Source of the DNA: Pokkaliibacter plantistimulans
Lineage (GTDB): Bacteria; Pseudomonadota; Gammaproteobacteria; Pseudomonadales; Balneatricaceae
DNA length: 64,000 nucleotides
Reading direction: 5' to 3'
NCBI RefSeq assembly: GCF_003194385.1
Contig: NZ_LAPT01000021.1
Coordinates: forward strand, 41,125 to 105,124
Shown: positions 11,039 through 20,430 of the stretch, piece by piece
How the letters are laid out: every line of letters starts with the position of its first letter
Position numbering within the stretch: position 1 is the first letter of the stretch
The notes under the pieces: generated by a model
Seen by the model: the letters and a program-made list of their open reading frames with translations, nothing else
Databases searched by the model: none
What the model was told of the DNA's origin: nothing
Program-made: the position numbers and the translations under genes

Positions 11039-12380
11039 GGCTGCTCAACTGCTGCAGAACATGCAGGGTTTCGTCGTAGTGCGTGGGGTCATGCATGTCT
11101 TGCTGCAGAAAGCGATTGATGTCGCCCTGCAGGGCGACGGCAGCATCGGTGACCGGATCGTGCCCCTGCTCGTATTCGCCCAGGCGGATAAGCATTTCGA
11201 CTTCTTTATAAGCGGACATCAGATTGCGCAATTTGCCTGCGGCCTGAATATGGGGACGCTCGGTGACGTTGGTCATGGTGCGGCTGATACTGCCAAGGAC
11301 ATCGATAGCGGGGTAATGATTTTTCTCGGCCAGCTTGCGTGACAGGATGATATGGCCATCAAGCAATGAGCGCACTTCGTCAGCCACCGGGTCACCGGCG
11401 ATCACGTCGCCTTCAATCAGGACAGTGTAGAGCGCAGTAATGGAGCCCGCGCCTTCCATATTGCCTGCCCGCTCCACCAGCCTTGGTAGCATGGTGTACA
11501 CCGAGGGTGGGAAGCCTCCACGGCCGGGAGGCTCGCCTGCTGCAAGGCCTATTTCACGCTGGGCGCGGGCAAAGCGGGTGAGGGAGTCGATCAGCAGCAA
11601 CACCCGCTTACCCTGAGCACGAAAGCCTTCGGCAATGGCGGTCGCGGTAGAAGCCGCCCGGGCACGTTCCATACTGGTACGGTCGGATGTCGAGCACACC
11701 AGAATGGCACGCTGACGCAGCTCGTCATCAAGCTCATGGTCGAGAAACTCCCTCAGCTCCCGACCTCGCTCACCAATCAGGCCAAACACGATGACATCAC
11801 AAGGCATGTTGCGCGCCAGCTCTGCCAGCAGGGTGGTCTTGCCGCAGCCTGCGCCGGCAAAAACGCCAATACGTTGTCCTTCACCGATGGTCAGCAGGCC
11901 ATCAATGGCCCGCACGCCTGTCGGCATCGGCGAGCTGATACGGGGGCGCTGCGTTGGTGCCAGAGCGTCAGCAATCACTGGGTAGGTAAATTCATCACGC
12001 TCCAGAGTGAAGGCTTCTGATGGCCCCTGCAGATGACGACCGAAACCGTCGAGTACGCAACCGAGCAGGCTGTCATTAATACGAATGCGATGTTCCTGAT
12101 AGTAGGGCGTTATACGGGCGCCCGCCTCGATGCCGTCCAGCGCGCCCAGCGCCGATAGCAACGCCGTGCTGTCACTAAAGCCGACGATTTCCGCCAGAAC
12201 CTGTTTGTCGTCCTGACCTTCAATACTGCACAAGTCACCGATACGGGCGAAGGGCAGGCGGCTTTCCAGCAGGATGCCATTGACCTGTACCACCTTGCCC
12301 TGTACCTCCACTGCATTGACCCGAGCCAGACGCTGCTGCTGGCGCTGAGCCCAGGCGCGCAGCTGTGCGGGACATGACAT
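11025..12380 (-). CDS. hrcN: T3SS ATPase HrcN (SctN)
   Basis: Hexameric ATPase related to the F1 beta subunit and FliI; it unfolds and strips chaperones from T3SS substrates at the cytoplasmic face. Walker A is seen as GVFAGAGCGKTTLLAEL, Walker B region as VLLLIDSLTRFARAQREI, and the family signature GGFPPSVYTMLPRLVERAGN. The 451 residues are the usual length. The start codon overlaps the hrpQ stop by one base (TAATG). Confidence 0.97.
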   Translation of the reverse strand: MSCPAQLRAWAQRQQQRLARVNAVEVQGKVVQVNGILLESRLPFARIGDLCSIEGQDDKQVLAEIVGFSDSTALLSALGALDGIEAGARITPYYQEHRIRINDSLLGCVLDGFGRHLQGPSEAFTLERDEFTYPVIADALAPTQRPRISSPMPTGVRAIDGLLTIGEGQRIGVFAGAGCGKTTLLAELARNMPCDVIVFGLIGERGRELREFLDHELDDELRQRAILVCSTSDRTSMERARAASTATAIAEGFRAQGKRVLLLIDSLTRFARAQREIGLAAGEPPGRGGFPPSVYTMLPRLVERAGNMEGAGSITALYTVLIEGDVIAGDPVADEVRSLLDGHIILSRKLAEKNHYPAIDVLGSISRTMTNVTERPHIQAAGKLRNLMSAYKEVEMLIRLGEYEQGHDPVTDAAVALQGDINRFLQQDMHDPTHYDETLHVLQQLSSHAPF

Positions 12381-13264
12381 TACCAGGTGACCTCGTAATC
12401 CTGCTTGCCTTTGAAGGTGACCTTGCTGGCCTCAATCGAGACCAGACGGATGCCGTCCAGCTCATCCCCCACGAACAGACGTCGGCCATCGCTGGTAACT
12501 ACATGTCCCATGGGGCCGGACGTGATCTGTACGATCTCGAACGGTAACGTGAGTGACAGGGTGCTGATCTGATTATCGACCAGCAGGGGGGTGGTAAAGC
12601 GCTTCTGAAAGCGGCTGAGCATACGCTTGACGAGATCCTGTTCGTCGCGGCTGAGTGCCCCCGTCAGCAGTACCTGCTGGCCATGCACCCTGACTTTGAC
12701 CTTGTCGCCCAGTTCCCGGTCATTAAGCATCTGCTTCAGTTGCTGTTCGACATCCGTCGAGGATGAGAGCGACATCTTGTTACTTGCGTTCTGGCTATTC
12801 ACTGCTGGCCGCTCTGGTGCGGGGGAGAGTGCTGCCCAGGTGCTGGTGGCGACAATGGCTGCCGCACTGAGAAAGCCCAGTACAAAGGGAACAACCGAGC
12901 GTCGGGCCTGGACGGGGGCCGTAGCTACCGGATTGGTGGCGGCAATAGGCTCATCATCTTCGACTGGCCAGGGGGTATTGGCATCCACTACGGTCAGCCA
13001 GATACCGTTGATGGCAAATGCCACATTGGCGCCCAGTGCTTCGATACTTTCCAGTCGGTGCCCTTCGGCATCAGTGACCTTGCCCTGCAGCGCTGTCAAC
13101 GCCCAGTTGCCTTCCTGCCATTGCAGACGGCAATGCTCGGGTTTGATGCCTGGATCAAACAGCACCAGATCGGCATTTTCATCGGCACCGATGAGCCACT
13201 GTTCGCCAATCAAAGGTAAGGCAGCGCCACGATGTAAGCCGGTAAGAACACGTAATTCATACAT
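12380..13264 (-). CDS. hrpQ: T3SS inner-membrane ring protein HrpQ (SctD)
   Basis: SctD-family ring component: N-terminal cytoplasmic FHA-like domain (MYELRVLTGLHRGAALPL, then GADENADLVLFDPGIKPEHC), a single membrane span around residues 128-150 (VVPFVLGFLSAAAIVATSTW), and a periplasmic domain. It forms the outer part of the inner-membrane ring around HrcJ. The ATG at 13264 with upstream AGGGAC is chosen because it matches the family N-terminus; a longer frame to 13372 is unlikely. It has its own exact hrp box about 140 bases upstream, within the end of the preceding GGDEF gene. Confidence 0.9.
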   Translation of the reverse strand: MYELRVLTGLHRGAALPLIGEQWLIGADENADLVLFDPGIKPEHCRLQWQEGNWALTALQGKVTDAEGHRLESIEALGANVAFAINGIWLTVVDANTPWPVEDDEPIAATNPVATAPVQARRSVVPFVLGFLSAAAIVATSTWAALSPAPERPAVNSQNASNKMSLSSSTDVEQQLKQMLNDRELGDKVKVRVHGQQVLLTGALSRDEQDLVKRMLSRFQKRFTTPLLVDNQISTLSLTLPFEIVQITSGPMGHVVTSDGRRLFVGDELDGIRLVSIEASKVTFKGKQDYEVTW

Positions 13265-13404
13265 GATGACTGTCCCTGTGACTGCGCCCTTAGGGCATGT
13301 CAGGTGGTCATAAAACACATTGCTGGTTTGCCCTGTTATGCAGAAGCCAGGGCGGGTAAGACTCTGTGCCACTCAGTGATGCGGCAACTGAGTGCCTTTG
13401 CTGC

Positions 13405-14556
13405 TTAAGTGGGCTGCCCGGCAGTGGAGTTCCCGCTGAAGTGTGGATAGCCGATGCGATCACGGCCTTGCTCCTTGGCGGAGGTCAGGGTGCCAGCCGC
13501 TCTGGACAATAACGAGCGCAGGTCATCGCGGCTGGTGAGGGTAGCGACACCGATGCTCACCGTCAGACTCACTGCTTCGCCGGAAAAGTTGAACTTCTGC
13601 TCAGCCACGCGCGAGCGCAGCTTCTCGGCCACCAGTAAGGCGGTGTCGGCAGGTGAGTTTTTCAGCAGTACGATGAACTCATCGCCGTTCCAGCGACAGA
13701 GAATATCGGACGCACGCAACGTGGTACGTAACAGCGAGGAAAGGTGCTTGAGCAGGGTATCGCCAGCGTGGGTGCCGTAATTCAGATTGACTCTGGCAAA
13801 CAGGTCAAGGTTGATCAGCAGTACCGACAACTCTTCCTTGGTGCGTTTGGCCTCCTTCAGCCCCTGACTGGCCAGTAGTTCAAAGCCGCGGCGATTGGGG
13901 AGCGTGGTGAGCGGATCAATGATGGACTGCGCCAGACTCTGGCGCTGCCACTCTTGCAGTGCTTTGTTACTGATACGCCAGACCAGCAGCACCAGAACGA
14001 TGCCTGCCAGTGTCAGCATATAGGCAGGCGAGCTGAGGTCGCTGTACCAGCTGGGTGCGCTCATATCTGCAATGGCAATCAGGCGACCATTGTCCAGCAG
14101 CCGGGCAACCAGCAGGTGTTTGCCATCGTGATCCTGATAGTTGGCGTCAGGAGCGCCCTGTGCCAGCTGTTCCACCGCACTTTTCAGGCCCGGCAGCTGC
14201 TCTAGTGATTGGCCGCGCTGGGTTTGCATCGGGCCGCCTTGCGGGCCCGTCGCCAGCAGATGTCCCACGGCGTCAATGATATAGAGGTTGCAGTTCAGGC
14301 TTTGCAGCACCTGCGTTTGCAGGGTGGTGAGAAAGGCATAGTCATGAGTCAGGTCAGTGGACGCAGACGGCTGGCGGAGGTGAGGTTCCATGGCCTGTTC
14401 CAGCAACCATGCCGACATGTGCAGATGTTTGCTCATCTCTTCACTGTTCTGCTCATGTTCACGCTGCACAAGGCTCCAGCTCAGGGCAACAAAACACACC
14501 AGCAGCAGAGCGGCCAGTTTGAGGGGCAGGGTGGAGGATGAGCGAGCAGAGGGCAT
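13405..14556 (-). CDS. Membrane GGDEF protein embedded in the hrpJ operon
   Basis: Probable diguanylate cyclase not normally part of Hrp clusters. Seen: an N-terminal membrane helix (LPLKLAALLLVCFVALSWSL), a periplasmic sensor region of about 150 residues, a second helix (YMLTLAGIVLVLLVWRI), then a GGDEF domain (DPLTTLPNRRGFELL). The catalytic signature is NGDEF instead of GGDEF, while an RxxD inhibitory site (RASD) sits in the right place. Reduced or altered activity is possible. The ATG at 14556 lies 22 bases after hrcV and has no clear ribosome site; longer starts overlap hrcV. It ends exactly on a hrp box that would drive hrpQ. Confidence 0.85.
   Translation of the reverse strand: MPSARSSSTLPLKLAALLLVCFVALSWSLVQREHEQNSEEMSKHLHMSAWLLEQAMEPHLRQPSASTDLTHDYAFLTTLQTQVLQSLNCNLYIIDAVGHLLATGPQGGPMQTQRGQSLEQLPGLKSAVEQLAQGAPDANYQDHDGKHLLVARLLDNGRLIAIADMSAPSWYSDLSSPAYMLTLAGIVLVLLVWRISNKALQEWQRQSLAQSIIDPLTTLPNRRGFELLASQGLKEAKRTKEELSVLLINLDLFARVNLNYGTHAGDTLLKHLSSLLRTTLRASDILCRWNGDEFIVLLKNSPADTALLVAEKLRSRVAEQKFNFSGEAVSLTVSIGVATLTSRDDLRSLLSRAAGTLTSAKEQGRDRIGYPHFSGNSTAGQPT
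13406..13433 (-). promoter_or_regulatory. hrp box (HrpL promoter) for hrpQ
   Basis: On the minus strand GGAACT (13433-13428), a 15-base spacer and CCACTTA (13412-13406): an exact match to the HrpL consensus. It overlaps the last bases and stop codon of the GGDEF gene and points at hrpQ, whose ATG is at 13264. Confidence 0.85.
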
Positions 14557-14578
14557 AGGCAGGTCTAATCCATAGTCT

Positions 14579-16666
14579 TCAGGCTTCAAGTGAGATGCGT
14601 CCCAGTACGTTGACTTGTGAAGTACTTTGTAGCTCAGAAAACGACAGCACGGGGACATGGTTGAACTCATCCTGCAGCAGGTTACGCAGAATCCGGCGAA
14701 GATCCTGTGCTACCAGCAGGATGGGTTTGGGCGCGGCGAGTACCGGGAAGGCTTCACGTAACTGCTGCACCAGCATATGGCTGGCTTCCTGTGACAGTGC
14801 AAAGAACGACTCGGTCTGGGTCTGGCGCAGCGAGTCGCGCAATAGCTCTTCGGTTTCTGGCGTCAGCAGCCATACATGCATACCGGTCTGCGTGCTGTAC
14901 TGATGGCATATCTGGGCTTTGAGGCTGATGCGGATAAAGTCCGTCAATGCACCCACATCACGCTCATACTGACCGTGCTCAATTAGGGCTTCAGCGATAG
15001 GCCGAATGGCACGCAGTGGAATGCTTTCTGCCGCCAGACGCTGAAGTACGGCAGCAAAGCGCGAAGTGGGCACCACGCGCTGCAGCTCCTGCGCCAGTTC
15101 TGGCTGTTCGGCTTCCACCCAGCTGAGAATGGCCTTAGCTTCCTGCAGCCCGATGAACTGGGGGCCGGTTGCAAAGAACAGACGCTCCAGGCGTTCTATC
15201 ACCAGTGTGGCGGGGGTAATAGGGTTCAGTTCTGTTGACTGTGCCAGCGCATGGCTGGCGGGATACCAGAACCAGCGTTCTTCGTCACGGTCCAGCCTGC
15301 CTTCCTCTCCCTCTGCCTGCTGCTGCTCAGACAGCAGGCTGCGATCTATGGCAACGCGATCTGGCGCGTAAGTCGCTTTGAGCGTGGGCACTTCATAGAC
15401 ACAGAAGCGGAACTCGTCCTCCGCCAGCTCTTCGTTATAGTCGATGTCGAAGGACGGTAGAGTGATGCCGTACTGGTTAACGATGCGGTTGCGGCAGCGG
15501 CGTGACAGGCGGATCAGCTCTACGGTGAAGGGATCATTTGGTGTGCTGCGACAGGGGGGGAACTGCAGCATGTAGGCGCGTGCCGGATTGAAACGACGGA
15601 TATCTTCATCACCATTCATCTCCGGTGGGGTGTCTGCCGAAAGCCGATTCGCTTCGCGCATTTGTTGGATGCGCTTGGCTTTGAACAGCTGGAAGATGCC
15701 GCTGGCCAGCGACAGGCTGGCGAGAATGGTGAAGATGGTGGTGGGCATCCCCGGTAGCAGAGCAAAACCGAGCATGCCGAAGGAGGCTATGATCCAGGCT
15801 TTGGGCTGGCTGGTGATCTGTTCAGCCATCTCCCGGCCGATGTTGGCATCCAGCGCCTGATTGTCTGGTGCTACACGGGTAATGATCATACCTGCCGTCA
15901 GCGAGATCAGCAGCGCAGGAATCTGGGCAATCAGGCCATCACCGATCGTCAGCACCGAGTACAGATGCATCGACTCGGCAGCCGTCATGTCGTGCTGCAG
16001 GGTGCCGACGGCAAAGCCGCCAATCAGGTTGATGGAGACAATCACCAGACCGGCAATGGCGTCCCCTTTGACGAATTTCATTGCACCGTCCATGGCGCCA
16101 AACAGCTGACTTTCCTTACCTAACTGTTCACGACGAAAGCGTGCGTCACGGGCATCGATCAGACCTGCACGCAGATCACTGTCGATTGACATCTGCTTGC
16201 CAGGCATGGCATCCAGTGTGAAACGTGCCGCCACCTCCGCTACACGTTCGGAGCCTTTGGTAATGACCAGAAAGTTCACCACGGTCAAAATCAGGAAGAT
16301 GACCAGACCCACCGCCAGATTGCCACCGACCACAAAGTTACCGAAGGCCTCAACGATATCTCCGGCGTCCTGCTCCAGCAGAATCAGGCGGGTAGTGGAG
16401 ATCGATAGCGCCAGCCGGAACATGGTGGTGAGAAGCAGAACGGCAGGAAAGGAGGAAAACGCCAGTGGGCCGGGCAGATACATGGCCAGGGCAATCAGCA
16501 GTGATGACAAGCTGATGTTGATGGCAATCAGCACATCCACCAGCCCGGTGGGCAGCGGGATGATCATCATGAATACGATGGCGATGACGAAGGCGGCACC
16601 GACGACTTCGGAGCGTTTCATCGCACTGATGGCGATACGATTCAACAGCAAAAATAACTGGTTCAT
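14579..16666 (-). CDS. hrcV: T3SS export-gate protein HrcV (SctV)
   Basis: FlhA/LcrD-family protein; nine copies form the cytoplasmic export-gate ring. The N-terminal ~320 residues hold about eight membrane helices with the conserved FHIPEP-region equivalents (TTMFRLALSISTTRLIL, TLDAMPGKQMSIDSDLRAG, RDARFRREQ). The C-terminal ~370 residues are the soluble docking domain. The start at MNQLF (16666) is preferred over MDSL (16678) by similarity to the family start. An exact hrp box lies about 105 bases upstream, inside the end of the GNAT gene, so hrcV need not depend on hrpJ transcription. Confidence 0.96.
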   Translation of the reverse strand: MNQLFLLLNRIAISAMKRSEVVGAAFVIAIVFMMIIPLPTGLVDVLIAINISLSSLLIALAMYLPGPLAFSSFPAVLLLTTMFRLALSISTTRLILLEQDAGDIVEAFGNFVVGGNLAVGLVIFLILTVVNFLVITKGSERVAEVAARFTLDAMPGKQMSIDSDLRAGLIDARDARFRREQLGKESQLFGAMDGAMKFVKGDAIAGLVIVSINLIGGFAVGTLQHDMTAAESMHLYSVLTIGDGLIAQIPALLISLTAGMIITRVAPDNQALDANIGREMAEQITSQPKAWIIASFGMLGFALLPGMPTTIFTILASLSLASGIFQLFKAKRIQQMREANRLSADTPPEMNGDEDIRRFNPARAYMLQFPPCRSTPNDPFTVELIRLSRRCRNRIVNQYGITLPSFDIDYNEELAEDEFRFCVYEVPTLKATYAPDRVAIDRSLLSEQQQAEGEEGRLDRDEERWFWYPASHALAQSTELNPITPATLVIERLERLFFATGPQFIGLQEAKAILSWVEAEQPELAQELQRVVPTSRFAAVLQRLAAESIPLRAIRPIAEALIEHGQYERDVGALTDFIRISLKAQICHQYSTQTGMHVWLLTPETEELLRDSLRQTQTESFFALSQEASHMLVQQLREAFPVLAAPKPILLVAQDLRRILRNLLQDEFNHVPVLSFSELQSTSQVNVLGRISLEA

Positions 16667-16738
16667 CAACGAGTCCACGAGTGTTCAGCGCAGGCTGAGA
16701 CCGGATGGGTGCAGGGTGATGTACGGATCAGGCACGGA

Positions 16739-17362
16739 TCACACCGGCGAGGAGCAGGGCCGTACAGCTTCTGAGTGGTGAGGTGCTGGCAGTGGTTCCG
16801 CGCTGTAGGGTAGTGGACGCGACAGCTTCAGCTCGAATTCCGTCTTGTATTCGACGGTGAAGCCATAGCGTTGATAGAGCTGTAATGCAGGATTGTTCTT
16901 ATACACATCCAGCGCGATAGAGCGGCAGCCAGCCTGACTGCACGTATGCAGCACGCGCTCCAGTAACAGGGCGCCCAGCCCCTGACCCTGGGCGAGGGGG
17001 GAAAGCTGCAGATCCCACAGCAGCGCCGAATGCACATTGAAATGCAGCCGCACCAGCCCGATACGAACTTCATTGTTGTCGCTGAGGGCAAAGGGCTGCA
17101 GCGCAATATTAGGTGGTAACTGGGCGAAACGTTCGTCATCACGGGCAACGACCACCATGCTGTTATAGGTCTGTTGCCAGTAGTGAAGGAACAGCTCCTC
17201 ACTCCATTTCACTCCAGCCTGAGTGTAATAGCTAAGCATGTTCGCGCGAGTGAGGCTGGAGGCGAAGGCAAGATCGTTGTCACAGGCATTCCTTAGTCGT
17301 GCCAGAGCACGAAGGGGGCTGTGCGATGCTGGGCGGGAGGTGCTGATTTGGCTGTTGGACAT
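16739..17362 (-). CDS. GNAT-family N-acetyltransferase embedded in the hrpJ operon
   Basis: GCN5-related acetyltransferase fold: central strand LLWDLQLSPLAQGQGLG with the Q/RxxGxG/A acetyl-CoA loop (AQGQGLGALLL), followed by IALDVYKNNPALQLYQRYGF. The substrate is unknown. It lies between hrpJ and hrcV, where reference Hrp clusters have no gene. It starts with ATG 32 bases after hrpJ, so it should share the hrpJ transcript. Its last 60 bases contain a complete hrp box for hrcV. It could modify a T3SS component or effector, but that is inference. Confidence 0.85.
   Translation of the reverse strand: MSNSQISTSRPASHSPLRALARLRNACDNDLAFASSLTRANMLSYYTQAGVKWSEELFLHYWQQTYNSMVVVARDDERFAQLPPNIALQPFALSDNNEVRIGLVRLHFNVHSALLWDLQLSPLAQGQGLGALLLERVLHTCSQAGCRSIALDVYKNNPALQLYQRYGFTVEYKTEFELKLSRPLPYSAEPLPAPHHSEAVRPCSSPV
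16772..16799 (-). promoter_or_regulatory. hrp box (HrpL promoter) for hrcV
   Basis: On the minus strand GGAACC (16799-16794), a 15-base spacer and CCACTCA (16778-16772): an exact consensus match. It lies within the 3' end of the GNAT gene and about 105 bases upstream of the hrcV ATG. Confidence 0.85.
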
Positions 17363-17394
17363 GTCAGTATCGTTCAGTGAGATGATGGCGGTTG

Positions 17395-18522
17395 CTACGC
17401 TTGCTGCTGAGCTGCCAGTTGCTGGCGTTCGAAGTGTGCATATTCGGTCATCATTCGTAGCATCAGATTGAGTGTGCCCTGACGCGACTTACCATCTTTC
17501 CAGATGGCCAGCGGCATTTGCTGGATAAGGGGATAGAGCGCGTTGAGAAACTGCAGATGATGCAACGGTGACTGGCCCACGGCGTCATCACTCAGGGTTT
17601 TGATTTCCCTTGGGTAAATATTTGACTGGGTAAACTCCACCAGTCGGCGGGTCAGGCGGGCTGCGCTCATTTGTCGGGCCATGTGTTTGGCCGCCATTTT
17701 GTTAAGCAGCTCACGGCTGCCATTAAGAATGTTGCTCAGCTGCTGACTGGCTGTCAGGTCACGCAGTAATACACGCAGCTGATTGACGGGGAGAGAGGGG
17801 AATTGTGAGCGCAGATCATCATCCATGGCGCGCATCAGCGTGTGGATGCCCTGGCTGAAATGATGCTCATCGAACTGGCTGAGCAAAGCATCAAAAATCG
17901 CAGCCAGTGACGCCTGGCCAACAATATTGCGGTAATAAAGACTGCGGATGTTTTGCCGTTGTTGCGGGTCCTGACTGAACATCGCCAGCGCTTCTGCGGT
18001 ATTGATGCCTGCCTGTACTTCCGCGCCGTGTTCGCTGTGCAATGACTGCACAACTTGCTGAAGGTTATTGAGTAGCGTGCCGTTGCCCTGTGCCTTGGCT
18101 CGGTGCATGGCGTGTTGAGCCAATACTTCCGCCTTGGCAGGGTCACCTCCTACCAAGTCTAGCAATTGATCCAGCGAGAACTTCTGCTGTCCCATTGCCA
18201 GTAACTTGCGAACATCTTCATCCAGCCTGCTGTCAGCATGGCTGTTCAACAGGGTGTAAAGTGCTTCCAGCTTTTCAATGCGCAGCAACGTTCGCGGTTT
18301 AACCGAGCGCTCTTCCAGTGATTTGCTATGGCGCTCCACGCTTTCGCTGAACTTCATGGAGATTTCTTCCATGGAGTCTGCCAGTGCATCTTCAGCAATA
18401 CTTTTCAGATCAACCTTTTCCGCCGGGGTGGAAGACGTCACCGGTGGGCTGTAGAAAGAGGTATCCAGTGTAGTGGCATCGGGCGTGGGGGTGATGCTCA
18501 TGTTCATAGGATGATCTGCCAT
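17395..18522 (-). CDS. hrpJ: T3SS gatekeeper HrpJ (SctW)
   Basis: HrpJ/YopN-TyeA/InvE-family gatekeeper, a secreted control protein that orders translocator before effector export. The 375 residues are mostly helical, with a Ser/Thr/Pro-rich N-terminal ~40 residues fitting a type III secretion signal. It heads the minus-strand operon and has an exact hrp box immediately upstream. The first ATG (18522) is only about 18 bases from the box, so the in-frame ATGs at 18507 or 18501 could be the real start. Identification combines family look and operon position. Confidence 0.88.
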   Translation of the reverse strand: MADHPMNMSITPTPDATTLDTSFYSPPVTSSTPAEKVDLKSIAEDALADSMEEISMKFSESVERHSKSLEERSVKPRTLLRIEKLEALYTLLNSHADSRLDEDVRKLLAMGQQKFSLDQLLDLVGGDPAKAEVLAQHAMHRAKAQGNGTLLNNLQQVVQSLHSEHGAEVQAGINTAEALAMFSQDPQQRQNIRSLYYRNIVGQASLAAIFDALLSQFDEHHFSQGIHTLMRAMDDDLRSQFPSLPVNQLRVLLRDLTASQQLSNILNGSRELLNKMAAKHMARQMSAARLTRRLVEFTQSNIYPREIKTLSDDAVGQSPLHHLQFLNALYPLIQQMPLAIWKDGKSRQGTLNLMLRMMTEYAHFERQQLAAQQQA

Positions 18523-18540
18523 TGCAAGGTTCTGTCAGTG

Positions 18541-18568
18541 TGGGTGGCCATCCCTCAGACTGAGTTCC
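18541..18568 (-). promoter_or_regulatory. hrp box (HrpL promoter) for hrpJ
   Basis: Minus strand GGAACT (18568-18563), 15-base spacer, CCACCCA (18547-18541). An exact HrpL consensus match directly upstream of hrpJ. Confidence 0.92.
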
Positions 18569-18684
18569 TCAGTGGTCTTGGTTGGAAAATTTTTTACTGC
18601 GATATGCAATCAGTAAGCGTATAACAGCCACTCACTTCTGGGCCCCTTCATAAGGTGATGGGGCTGTTGCTGGGTGGGCATACC

Positions 18685-20427
18685 ATGTTGACGCTGAAGG
18701 TGGGGCAAAAATTCTGGCTGGGCAGTGCAGTTATCCTGGTGGGGTTGTTGGTGCTTAGCAGTGAGCTGTTGTTCCAGCAATGGCAGCGCTGGCGCAATCT
18801 TGAGCTGAGCAGACTTGATCTCGCTGACTTTCACTCGGCAATGCTGGCATTCAATGCGGTGTCTGCAGAGCGAGGCCCAGCCAATAATCGTCTGACCGCT
18901 GCAGGTCGGCAGACGGAAAGTCAGTTGCAGTTGGATCAGTCTCGACGGGAAACTAATCTGGCATTTGATCAGTTGGAGGTAGGGCTGCGTGAGCAGTCCT
19001 ACCGGTTTGGTCTGGCGGAACAGTTTCAGTACGCGCGCCACAATCTGACGGTGGCGCGAGCGCGAGTGGATGAAGTTGCGACGATAAACCCTGGTCAGCG
19101 TCAGCCGATGACCATCCAGTCGGCGATCGATGCCATGTTCGGTGTGATCAATGTGCTTCGCCCGCCCATCAATGAGCTACAGACAGCGATACTGCAGCGC
19201 AATCCGCATCTGACTCAGGCTATTCTCACCGCACGTGTGATGACGGAGCTCCGTGATTACTACGGTCGGCTTGGTTCTGCGTTGATTGTTCCTCTAAATA
19301 GTGGCAGTGCTATTGATCAGCAGCGGCAATGGACCCTCTTTCACTTGAAGGGGCGCATCAGTCAGCTTACCGAGCAGGTCGATGTGCTGATCAAGCCCTA
19401 TCAGGGCGGCTCACAGCGTTACGGCATTAACCGCGAGCAATTGCGCAATGGTCTGCAGACTGCGCTGGCTATGGTCGATAAGTTGATGACCGAGGGCTTG
19501 TTGGCGGGGCGTTACTCTATGACGGCGCGTGAGTTTACCGATACCTATGTGCCTAATCTGAACATGTTGGAACGATATCGTGATCGGGTGATGCTGCTCA
19601 GCCAGCGTGACGTCGTTGCTGCCACCGAAGTGGCACTAGGGCATCTGGTGACTTCAGCTGTCCTCTCTGTTGTGGTGACGGTGATCCTGTTGCTGGTGCT
19701 CTGGCGCCTGAACAGTGCCGTGCTCTTGCCGCTGCTGCGTGCCAGGAATGAGCTACTTGCGCTGGCAAGCGGAGAGCTCAAGGAGCCTCCGGCCATTCCG
19801 CGCAGCTATCGGGGGGAAATTCGTCAGCTCTATGTGGCACTGGATATTCTGCGTCAGGAGTTAAAGATCCGGGCGCGAGAAGAGGAAGAGCGTGCGGCCT
19901 TCAACGTCATGCTTAAGGTGCAGGCAGAAACGGATCCGCTCACCGGGCTATTCAATCGTCGGACGCTGGAGATTGCCGGGCGCAGGCTGGCCGACTACAC
20001 CATGGATGATCGTGTGGGGTTGATACTGCTGGATATCGATTGCTTCAAAAGGGTCAATGATGATCATGGCCATCTGGCTGGAGATGAAGTGCTGAAGGAA
20101 GTTGCCCGGCGCCTTCGTCAGCGTGTCCCGGCATCCATGACACTGGCCCGTTACGGTGGGGAAGAGTTTGCCATCCTCTGTGATGACGCGGGTAAGGACA
20201 CCTTGTTGAAGCTGGCCGATGTATTGCGACTGGTCATTGCCAGTGTACCCATTGACCTGCTGAAAGACGTGTCGCTGACTGTGACCGCCAGTGCGGGCGT
20301 TGCGATGAAGCGCGCTGATTTGCGCACCTGGCATGACCTGTTTGCCGAGGCAGACCGGGCGTTGTATCAGGCCAAGGCTAAGGGACGCAACTGCGTAGTC
20401 ATCGCTGAACTTGAACAAACAGTCTGA
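18685..20427 (+). CDS. Membrane diguanylate cyclase (GGDEF)
   Basis: Likely makes cyclic di-GMP at the inner membrane. Seen: membrane helix 1 (FWLGSAVILVGLLVLSSELL), a ~280-residue helical periplasmic sensor region, helix 2 (LVTSAVLSVVVTVILLLVLW), a HAMP-like linker, and an intact GGDEF-type domain (DPLTGLFNRRTLEIAG, LDIDCFKRVND, signature GGEEF). No RxxD inhibitory site stands before the signature. The ATG at 18685 is preferred; one at 18655 would put extra residues before the first helix. It is divergent from hrpJ, and a weak hrp-box-like element (18606-18634) lies upstream. Confidence 0.9.
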   Translation: MLTLKVGQKFWLGSAVILVGLLVLSSELLFQQWQRWRNLELSRLDLADFHSAMLAFNAVSAERGPANNRLTAAGRQTESQLQLDQSRRETNLAFDQLEVGLREQSYRFGLAEQFQYARHNLTVARARVDEVATINPGQRQPMTIQSAIDAMFGVINVLRPPINELQTAILQRNPHLTQAILTARVMTELRDYYGRLGSALIVPLNSGSAIDQQRQWTLFHLKGRISQLTEQVDVLIKPYQGGSQRYGINREQLRNGLQTALAMVDKLMTEGLLAGRYSMTAREFTDTYVPNLNMLERYRDRVMLLSQRDVVAATEVALGHLVTSAVLSVVVTVILLLVLWRLNSAVLLPLLRARNELLALASGELKEPPAIPRSYRGEIRQLYVALDILRQELKIRAREEEERAAFNVMLKVQAETDPLTGLFNRRTLEIAGRRLADYTMDDRVGLILLDIDCFKRVNDDHGHLAGDEVLKEVARRLRQRVPASMTLARYGGEEFAILCDDAGKDTLLKLADVLRLVIASVPIDLLKDVSLTVTASAGVAMKRADLRTWHDLFAEADRALYQAKAKGRNCVVIAELEQTV

Positions 20428-20430
20428 GGG

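Noticed and set aside
16197..16781. 194-codon plus-strand frame inside hrcV
   Set aside because: Antisense to the conserved membrane domain of HrcV.
6131..18522. Whether the export genes could be flagellar (flhA/flhB/fliPQR) instead of T3SS
   Set aside because: Order, HrcN-HrpO-HrpP neighbours, the secretin HrcC, HrcJ, harpins and hrp boxes all indicate an injectisome.
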